A program made the position numbers and the translations under genes. 64,000 nt of DNA. Source: Lacinutrix sp. Hel_I_90. Lineage in GTDB: Bacteria; Bacteroidota; Bacteroidia; Flavobacteriales; Flavobacteriaceae. Location of the stretch: contig NZ_JYNQ01000001.1 of assembly GCF_000934685.1 (NCBI RefSeq), positions 3,068,501 through 3,132,500 of the forward strand, written 5' to 3'. This document shows positions 50,220 through 56,626 of the stretch, in pieces (the stretch's first letter is position 1; each line of letters opens with the position of its first letter). The notes under the pieces are model-generated. The model saw only the letters and a list, made by a program, of their open reading frames with translations. It made no database searches and was not told the origin of the DNA.

Positions 50220-50621
50220 TTAATCTTTTATGCTTTTCGCTTCAAGTATTTTTCTCTCTATAGCTTTTGCTAAAGAATCTTTTTGTTTCTGAGTGAGTGT
50301 GTTGGCTTGCAGATAATATTGACTTTTATAGTCTGCTTTTTGTTCTTCTGTTAAATCCATTTTACCTAATAATTCTAAAAAGCCAGTTTTTTTACCTGTA
50401 GCATTTCCATCTAAATTTTCACCAAACATTTGAGTCATGCTTTCTGCTCCCATATCTAAAAAATTATCAGATTTTACTTTTGACGAATCGGTGATTTTTG
50501 TTTGAGCTAGGCAAATATCTGTCAATGAAAGACCTAAGATTAAAAGCATGAATGTCATGGGGTTATGTGAAAATATTTTGTTTTTATGAGGTAATTTGCA
50601 ATGGTGTTTTATGGTGTTCAT
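50220..50621 (-). CDS. Small secreted protein of unknown function
   Basis: A 133-residue frame whose real signal peptide seems to be FMLLILGLSLTDICLAQ; the first 21 residues before it (with HHCKLPHKNK) are unusual, so the start could be the ATG at 50558. The first ATG fits better the distance to the promoter motif (26 bp). The mature part is helical: MGAESMTQMFGENLDG, LLGKMDLTEEQKADYKSQYY, LTQKQKDSLAKAIERKI. The LTEEQK and LTQKQK repeats recall Spy/LTXXQ-type periplasmic proteins. Confidence 0.65.
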   Translation of the reverse strand: MNTIKHHCKLPHKNKIFSHNPMTFMLLILGLSLTDICLAQTKITDSSKVKSDNFLDMGAESMTQMFGENLDGNATGKKTGFLELLGKMDLTEEQKADYKSQYYLQANTLTQKQKDSLAKAIERKILEAKSIKD

Positions 50622-50647
50622 GTTTATAATTTTTTTGTGATTTCTAG

Positions 50648-50676
50648 TTTATGTTTTTTAAGAATAAAAGGTTAAC
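50648..50676 (-). promoter_or_regulatory. Proposed sigma-factor promoter (50220-50621 unit)
   Basis: Minus strand: GTTAACCTTTT (50676-50666), 12 bp, CATAAA (50653-50648); box distance 17 bp. The ATG is 26 bp downstream. It lies in the spacer after the Kelch-like gene. Confidence 0.6.
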
Positions 50677-50677
50677 A

Positions 50678-51682
50678 TTAATCTTCTGTAATACTCCAGA
50701 TTTTTCCTGTTGCTGTTCCAGAAGCGATGTATCCTCCAAAAACCCAAAGGGCATCATCATAAAAAAGGGTGGCATGTTTTGTAATAGGATCTAATGGGTT
50801 TATGCCGTCATAACTTAACCAGTCTTCCAGATTTGAAGAGGCATAAATAGCGTTTGTGAATGTAGAGGTAGCGGTACGACCACCAATAACCCAAACCTTA
50901 TTATTATAAACAGTTGCAGTATGTAAATTTAAACCTGGAAAAATAGAAGCGTTCTGTGATAACAAAGACCAATCGCTTCCATTCGTACTTTTCCATATCT
51001 CATTGAGTTTTTCACCTGCAATATTTTCGCCGCCTAAAACATACATAGCACCATCAAAAACAAAACCGCCTTGATTGACACGACCAGAAAAGGCATTATT
51101 TGTTTCTTCTACCCAAATATTCCCATCTACAGTAGACTGTACAAAAGTATTTCCAGTGATTAAAGAACCGGCAATAACATACATTTTACCATTAAAAGCC
51201 AGCGTTTGATGATAGGTCACTGCTCCAAAAGGCGCGGTTACAAAAGTATTAGTCCAGTTAGCGCCATCTGTTGTCCACCAGATATCACCATACCAATCAC
51301 CAACGGTATTTTCACCACCAATAAGCCAAAGTTTACCGTCAAATACGGTTAAAGTATGACCACAGCGATCACCAGTTAAATTACTCGCTACCGAAACCCA
51401 TGCCACGCCATCATTACTTTTCCATACCGCACTTGAATAGTCGTTTCCTTCAGTATAGCTATCATCACCGCCAATAGCCCAAATTTCACCATTAAATTCA
51501 ATCATCGTTTTACAGGCAAAATCGCCCATTTGATCTTGATTGGTTCTTAAATTAAAAGTCAGGTTTAATGTTTCTGGTGGTAAAATTTTATCGGCACTAT
51601 CATCACTTGAGCATGAAAATGTAGTAATAGCTATAAAGAGTAAAAGAAGTTTTAAAAGCGGCTTACCAAGTAATGTCTTCAT
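50678..51682 (-). CDS. Kelch-like propeller lipoprotein
   Basis: A 334-residue lipoprotein (LLLLFIAITTFSCSSDD, Cys24) made of six or so Kelch-type repeats: IEFNGEIWAIGGDDS, TVFDGKLWLIGGENT, LAFNGKMYVIAGS, FVFDGAMYVLGGENI, TVYNNKVWVIGGRTA, LFYDDALWVFGGYIA, each followed by a VWKSxDGxxW phrase. It would form a beta propeller on the cell surface and bind something. Divergent from the sigma-factor gene, with one promoter motif for each. Confidence 0.88.
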   Translation of the reverse strand: MKTLLGKPLLKLLLLFIAITTFSCSSDDSADKILPPETLNLTFNLRTNQDQMGDFACKTMIEFNGEIWAIGGDDSYTEGNDYSSAVWKSNDGVAWVSVASNLTGDRCGHTLTVFDGKLWLIGGENTVGDWYGDIWWTTDGANWTNTFVTAPFGAVTYHQTLAFNGKMYVIAGSLITGNTFVQSTVDGNIWVEETNNAFSGRVNQGGFVFDGAMYVLGGENIAGEKLNEIWKSTNGSDWSLLSQNASIFPGLNLHTATVYNNKVWVIGGRTATSTFTNAIYASSNLEDWLSYDGINPLDPITKHATLFYDDALWVFGGYIASGTATGKIWSITED

Positions 51683-51707
51683 AATTTAAAGTTTTAAAGT
51701 TTAATTC

Positions 51708-51735
51708 TTAATAAATTCAATCTGAAAAGGTTAAC
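51708..51735 (-). promoter_or_regulatory. Proposed sigma-factor promoter (Kelch lipoprotein)
   Basis: Minus strand: GTTAACCTTTT (51735-51725), 11 bp, TATTAA (51713-51708); box distance 16 bp, ATG 25 bp further on. Confidence 0.68.
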
Positions 51736-51782
51736 AGATTTGAGTGTTTTTATTGAAAAAAAGTTAAATTAGCTAACCAAGT

Positions 51783-51811
51783 GTTAACCTTTTATCAACT
51801 CCCACTATTAA
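51783..51811 (+). promoter_or_regulatory. Proposed sigma-factor promoter motif in front of the sigma gene
   Basis: Plus strand: GTTAACCTTTT (51783-51793), 12 bp, TATTAA (51806-51811); box distance 17 bp. Unlike the other five sites, the second box touches the ATG (51812), so a transcript from it would begin inside the gene. Confidence 0.55.
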
Positions 51812-52378
51812 ATGTCAAACCCAAATGAAGACATCACGCTCGAGGAACTAAAACTAGGATCAGAAGAAAAACTTCGTAAAGTTTATGAAGACAACAGAGA
51901 CAAGTTTTTAAATTTTGCAAAGCGTTATAATTTACCTCACGATGATGTAATTGATGTTTACCAGGATGCCTATGTTGCTTTTCATAACAATATAATGTCT
52001 GGAAAGATTGAAACAATGACAAGTAGTATTTCTACTTATTTGTTTAGTATTGGTAAGTATTTAATTTTTGATAAGATGAAAAAAAATAACAAAACCATTA
52101 GGTCAGAATACAATATGGATATTGTAAGAGATCAAGAGAATGTTATGGAAAACATCGACATTGATACTGAGGATTTAACACACGAGCAACAGTTATTGCG
52201 AACACATTTTGCAAGTTTAGGGAAGCAATGTCAAGAATTATTGAATCTCTTTTATTATCGTGGTTTCACCATTAAGGATATATTAGAGCAAGGTAATTAT
52301 AATAGTGAAAACGTGATTAAAAGCGCAAAATCACGTTGTCTAAAAACCCTAAAAGAACGAATAAATAGCAATTACTAA
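51812..52378 (+). CDS. ECF-type RNA polymerase sigma factor
   Basis: A 188-residue sigma-70-family protein with region 2 at about 20-85 (FLNFAKRYNLPHDDVIDVYQ, STYLFSIGKYLIFDKMKKNN) and region 4 at about 120-180 (HFASLGKQCQELLNLFYYRG, FTIKDILEQGNYNSENVIKS). There is no region 1 or 3, as in the ECF group. Its stop overlaps the start of an anti-sigma-like gene by one base. This fits the Bacteroidota layout of sigma factor plus TPR anti-sigma plus CHAT protein. The neighbouring promoters suggest its targets are the lipoprotein genes around it. Confidence 0.88.
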   Translation: MSNPNEDITLEELKLGSEEKLRKVYEDNRDKFLNFAKRYNLPHDDVIDVYQDAYVAFHNNIMSGKIETMTSSISTYLFSIGKYLIFDKMKKNNKTIRSEYNMDIVRDQENVMENIDIDTEDLTHEQQLLRTHFASLGKQCQELLNLFYYRGFTIKDILEQGNYNSENVIKSAKSRCLKTLKERINSNY

Positions 52379-53106
52379 TGACTAACGAAGATTTATTATA
52401 TCATTATTTTTCTAATACGCTAACCGAAGCACAAAGGCTCGAGTTTAATAAGCGTTTAGAAACGAATACCGAATTTAATGCCGAATTTGAATTTGAAAGC
52501 AATTTAAAACGCGCCATAAAACACGAAACAAATGCAAGCTTAAAAACAAAGCTAAAAGGCTTTGAAAGCACTGTTAAAGCAAAAGACAAATCCAGGAAAG
52601 TCTCAGTTTTTAATTGGAAAATTGCAGCCTCAATGGTGTTTTTATTAGGGTCAAGTTGGTTTGCATATACCACTTTTTTTGGAGTAGACTATAACGACTT
52701 ATACGCCGCTAATTTTCAAGAATATCCAAATACCGAGTATGCAATAACAAGAAGTGATTCTATGGACTCGCCAGAACGAAAAGCATTTGTAGCCTATGAA
52801 GCTGGAGATTATGAAAATGCGGTTAAGGCTTTTGAGAGGATTAACACTGCTCATAAAAAAGCATATCACCAGTTCTATATAGCACAAGCGTATTTAAAGC
52901 TGGGCAAAGCAGATAAAGCTAAAGCATTATTAAAGGCTATTGTTTCTGAAAATGAAAAGTTTTCGGGAGAATCTCAGTGGTATTTAGCATTGATTGCTTT
53001 AAAAGAGAAAGATAAAGTTGAAGCCATAAAACAACTTAGTAAGCTCACTGAGAATTATGGTTATAATAAATCTAAAGCAGAAACGCTACTCAATCAATTA
53101 CGCTAA
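52378..53106 (+). CDS. Anti-sigma-like membrane protein with periplasmic TPR domain
   Basis: A 242-residue protein. Residues 1-60 are a cytoplasmic helical part (LLYHYFSNTLTEAQRLEFNK, ETNTEFNAEFEFESNLKRAI), as in anti-sigma proteins of this phylum; a single membrane helix spans about 82-101 (IAASMVFLLGSSWFAYTTFF); the outside part has two or three TPRs (GDYENAVKAFERINTAHKKA, FYIAQAYLKLGKADKAKALL). No zinc motif is seen. It is translated with the sigma gene (TAATG) and should hold the sigma factor at the membrane; the TPRs could receive an envelope signal. Its stop shares CTAA with the convergent CHAT gene. Confidence 0.78.
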   Translation: MTNEDLLYHYFSNTLTEAQRLEFNKRLETNTEFNAEFEFESNLKRAIKHETNASLKTKLKGFESTVKAKDKSRKVSVFNWKIAASMVFLLGSSWFAYTTFFGVDYNDLYAANFQEYPNTEYAITRSDSMDSPERKAFVAYEAGDYENAVKAFERINTAHKKAYHQFYIAQAYLKLGKADKAKALLKAIVSENEKFSGESQWYLALIALKEKDKVEAIKQLSKLTENYGYNKSKAETLLNQLR

Positions 53107-55859
53107 GTCTTTCGGCTTCTAAGATAAAAATAGAGTAGTAGCAATAGCAAAGCGAAACCTCCAATTAGTAAATAATAGTAATGGGTGTGTATGGGTTCTG
53201 TGTTTCCAGAAACTATAAAAGCAGACCAATAATAGGGATGCGATAAACCATTCTCTCTATTTACTTTAATGAAGTCTAGCTGTGCTTGTTGTAAAGCACG
53301 ACTTTTAGTTTCCCTGTCTGACAACTGTTTGTAAAAAGCATCCATTAGTTTTGTTGAAGAAGCATCGTTAATCTTCCAAAGTGTACTGGTAATGCTATTC
53401 GCCCCACTAAAATAGAAACCACGTGCCAGGCTCATTAATCCTTCGCCACGATTTAATTTACCAATACCACTTTCGCAAGCGCTTAGTGTTACTAAATCGG
53501 CATTGAGCTCTATGTTATAGAGGTCGCGCACATACAGCGAATGCTCATTATTGTCATCATAAGCGAATGCCAAATATGAATATTCAGGCGTAGCATCGTC
53601 AAAAATGGCATGTGTTGCCAAATGTAAAATACTGTATTTTGAACTGTTTTTGTTGAATTTTTCCAGAGTGGCCTCTGCACCACTATAGAGCTCACCACTA
53701 AAATGTGAAAAAACATTTTGTGCTTCCTTTTTATTATTTGGTAGTGCTAACAACTTGCCACTGTTAAAAGTGGGAGCAAAAGCTAAAACAGCATTGTTAT
53801 TCTGTTTACGCTCTTGCAGTTGAAGTAGTAAAGTCGCAGAATTAGCATAAGAAATAGCATAATCTTCAAGCAAATAATTGGAGTTGCTTTCATTTGTGGT
53901 TAATGCTGAAAAAGGAATATAGCTTAGTAGACCATCTGGTAAAACAATAAGGTTTTTTTTATTACTGTAATTCAAATGTGACTCAAGAATTAGTGTGTAA
54001 AGCTCAAAAGTCTTGTCATGTAATATGTTTACATCAGATTTTGGGTTACTGAGTAATATGTAAACTTCTTTAACAAGATTTTCAATCGTTTCATTTAGTT
54101 TAACCTGAGTAAAATGTTTTTCAGTTTTCGTAACAGAAATTACAAAAAGCGACTCTTTTCCATAGAAATAGGAAAGGAGTACCTCGTCTTTATCCAAAAA
54201 CAGTTGCATATCCTCTATAGAGGCTACTTTAGAATTGTATTTTAAATCATAGTATGATTTATAGTTTTTTTCAATAGTTTCAACAATATCGTTGTACTCT
54301 TTTTTGACATTAAACAAATTATCCATTAAAACGTTTGTGTCTGTTTTAGATTTATCAATTTGTTTTTCGATGAAGTTTATTTTGGTTTTTAGTTGCTTTT
54401 CTTTGGTTAAAAGCGAATCTGGAACTGTTTTAAAAGTCGTCACTTTTGCACTTAATAAAGCTTCTAGTAACAAAGTGCTTTTACTTTTCTCTGAGATAAA
54501 GAACGCTTGATCAATTAAATTGAAGTCTTGGGTTTTTATGTATAAATTGTACGCGGCTTTTAGTCCGTTTTCAAAAATAGGATAGGCTTGATCAACTATA
54601 AAAAGTTTGTCTGTTTCTGTTTTAAAAGAAGGCTTTAGACTGTCTAATAACGTTATAGCGAGAGTTGCAGTTGCAAATGTCTCACTGTTATTGTTAAGCT
54701 TTAAAAGGATGTCCGTTTTGTCATTGTATAGTTTAAGTAATTCTGTTTTATTTACTGTTGAATTAATAGTTTTAGCATCTGTAAGCTCACCTATAGCTAG
54801 GTTGTAGGCTTGTAATGCTTTTTCTGGTTTCTTGAGTTCTAACAAAGTAAGTCCGATAGCTCTATGCGCTTGTGCAACTTCAAGGTGTTTTTTAGTCGTC
54901 CATTTTTCTTTATAAAGATTTAGAGCGAGTTGCTGTTCTGTAAGCGCATCTTCATAATTTCCTTCGGCTTTAAAAAGTTCTGCTTTTGCTTGATGATATC
55001 TTGTCTCATACGTGTCGCCATCTTTCAAATGTTCTTTTATTAATTTTAAATAAAATGTTGCACTGTCTATTTGTTCTAGTTTAATGTGATTGCTAAAAAT
55101 ATTTTGGGCATCAGTTACGATACCGTTTTTCTTTCCGTTAGTTCGTAATTTATATTTTAAGGAGGGTATAAAGTACGTGTTGGATTCCTGGTAATTAGCT
55201 TGGCGCTTGTAGAGCTCGCCTAGTAGACTGTAATTGGCGAATAAAGATTTTTTATCGTTCGGTTTTAGATCTTCAAGCAATCTTATATTACGTTCAAAAT
55301 AGACTTTGGATAATTCATATTTACCTTCGTCACTGTACATTTTAGCTTTATAAATGTAAGCACTTGAAAGTAAGTCAATATTGTGAGGAGGAATGGTTTC
55401 AAGACCGTTAGTTAAAATATTTTCTATAAGTGCATCAAATGTGTCTTGAGCTAAGCCATAATCGTCTAACTGAAAATAGTAAGTAGCCCGATCATTTAAA
55501 AGGGAATTTTTATAGAATGGATAATCTGGATGTGTGCTAAAAAAAGTGTTTTGATGAACAAAAAGCATGTTTAACTCATCTAAATTTTTACTAATAGTTT
55601 CTAAATCCAGTTCCTTTCTTGAGTGATATGCAGCACTACGTATTGTATTAATATAATTTTCGGCTAAAGCGGTCCAATTTTTTTCAGCTTTGGCTAAAAT
55701 TTTCACTTTATTAAAATAGTGATAGGCAGAATCTTTATTGGTCCAGGCAAATTCTCCTGCTTTTTGTTCCAAGAATTCTAGTGATTTTAAATTGCTTTTT
55801 TGAGCACTAGAAAAATAAGCGATAAAAGTTAAAATAAAAAATAGCTGCGTTTTTTTCAT
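53103..55859 (-). CDS. TPR-CHAT protease-like membrane protein
   Basis: A 918-residue protein: a signal peptide (LFFILTFIAYFSSAQ), about eight TPR-like repeats to residue 430 (YYFQLDDYGLAQDTFDALI, GELYKRQANYQESNTYF, GLTLLELKKPEKALQAYNLA), a linker of helices, and a CHAT domain at about 600-885. The caspase dyad is intact: His750 in ILHLATHAIFDD and Cys795 in VTLSACESGIGKLNRGEG. A C-terminal membrane helix (YLLIGGFALLLLLLYFYL) anchors it, so the protease would face the periplasm. It lies downstream of a lipoprotein gene with a terminator between. Confidence 0.88.
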   Translation of the reverse strand: MKKTQLFFILTFIAYFSSAQKSNLKSLEFLEQKAGEFAWTNKDSAYHYFNKVKILAKAEKNWTALAENYINTIRSAAYHSRKELDLETISKNLDELNMLFVHQNTFFSTHPDYPFYKNSLLNDRATYYFQLDDYGLAQDTFDALIENILTNGLETIPPHNIDLLSSAYIYKAKMYSDEGKYELSKVYFERNIRLLEDLKPNDKKSLFANYSLLGELYKRQANYQESNTYFIPSLKYKLRTNGKKNGIVTDAQNIFSNHIKLEQIDSATFYLKLIKEHLKDGDTYETRYHQAKAELFKAEGNYEDALTEQQLALNLYKEKWTTKKHLEVAQAHRAIGLTLLELKKPEKALQAYNLAIGELTDAKTINSTVNKTELLKLYNDKTDILLKLNNNSETFATATLAITLLDSLKPSFKTETDKLFIVDQAYPIFENGLKAAYNLYIKTQDFNLIDQAFFISEKSKSTLLLEALLSAKVTTFKTVPDSLLTKEKQLKTKINFIEKQIDKSKTDTNVLMDNLFNVKKEYNDIVETIEKNYKSYYDLKYNSKVASIEDMQLFLDKDEVLLSYFYGKESLFVISVTKTEKHFTQVKLNETIENLVKEVYILLSNPKSDVNILHDKTFELYTLILESHLNYSNKKNLIVLPDGLLSYIPFSALTTNESNSNYLLEDYAISYANSATLLLQLQERKQNNNAVLAFAPTFNSGKLLALPNNKKEAQNVFSHFSGELYSGAEATLEKFNKNSSKYSILHLATHAIFDDATPEYSYLAFAYDDNNEHSLYVRDLYNIELNADLVTLSACESGIGKLNRGEGLMSLARGFYFSGANSITSTLWKINDASSTKLMDAFYKQLSDRETKSRALQQAQLDFIKVNRENGLSHPYYWSAFIVSGNTEPIHTHYYYLLIGGFALLLLLLYFYLRSRKT

Positions 55860-55888
55860 AAAAAAGCCTTTAGAAAATCTAAAGGCTA
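55860..55888 (-). terminator. Terminator hairpin directly before the CHAT start codon
   Basis: Minus strand AGCCTTTAGA-TTT-TCTAAAGGCT, a perfect 10-bp stem, then six T (55865-55860) which are followed at once by the ATG at 55859. It lies 20 bp after the stop of the lipoprotein gene 55908-56474. Confidence 0.8.
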
Positions 55889-55907
55889 ATATACAAATAT
55901 TTGATTT

Positions 55908-56474
55908 TTATGGTCTTATACCAGCAGGAATAGCATAGATTAAAGTAGCATTTTCATCCACGCGCGTAATTTCTAATAGAATAGGCCCATTAATACCAGC
56001 TTCAAAACTGTAAGTATAATAGCTTAAGGCGCCGTTACTGTTAGGTAGCGTTTGGGGTTGTCCACTCACTACAGCGAGCTCTTCTGAATTCTCAGACAAA
56101 ATTCTAAAGCTTACATTGACGCCTGCAGGCATTAATAGAAATCCTTCATTAGGGAAGCATAATTCGCCGACAATACTATCTGGGCAAGGTGGAGGAGGTG
56201 GTAATACTCCAATACCAACGGTTTCTATTAAGTTGTTTAGAAACTCGTTATAGCTGTTCAAATTGGCGTCAGCCTCTAGAATACCAGCAGTGTTATTTGG
56301 GTCATTTTGTTCTAAATCTGCAAGTGTTTTAGCATAGAACTCTTGTGTGACTTCTGCTTCAAATAAATAGTTGGTTGCTGTAATTTCTATTGGTGTAGGC
56401 GCATCATCATCTGATGAGGGACAAGCAAACAAGAGCAAACAAAAGACCGTTACTAGTGTTAATTTAATTTTCAT
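55908..56474 (-). CDS. Lipoprotein of unknown function upstream of the CHAT gene
   Basis: A 188-residue lipoprotein (LTLVTVFCLLLFACPSSDDD, Cys18). After an acidic spacer it has a helical stretch (FYAKTLADLEQNDPNNTAGI, NEFLNNLIETVGIG), a proline/cysteine loop (LPPPPPCPDSIVGELC) and a beta-rich end (VSFRILSENSEELAVVSG). No known domain. It has the GTTAAC / TATTAA promoter motif, and shares its transcript with the CHAT gene if the terminator between them is read through. Confidence 0.75.
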   Translation of the reverse strand: MKIKLTLVTVFCLLLFACPSSDDDAPTPIEITATNYLFEAEVTQEFYAKTLADLEQNDPNNTAGILEADANLNSYNEFLNNLIETVGIGVLPPPPPCPDSIVGELCFPNEGFLLMPAGVNVSFRILSENSEELAVVSGQPQTLPNSNGALSYYTYSFEAGINGPILLEITRVDENATLIYAIPAGIRP

Positions 56475-56506
56475 AATTTGAGTTTTTAGTTATTGATGTA
56501 TAGCAT

Positions 56507-56534
56507 TTAATAAGTATAAGCCAATAAAGTTAAC
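56507..56534 (-). promoter_or_regulatory. Proposed sigma-factor promoter (lipoprotein-CHAT unit)
   Basis: Minus strand: GTTAACTTTAT (56534-56524), 11 bp, TATTAA (56512-56507); box distance 16 bp, ATG 32 bp further on. Confidence 0.62.
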
Positions 56535-56626
56535 ATTTTAAAAAAAGAATTTCACTATAAGTTGTGTCACTGGTTGTTGTAAATATAGGCTTAGCAATTA
56601 AGGCCTTTTTTAGTTTAATAGCAAAA

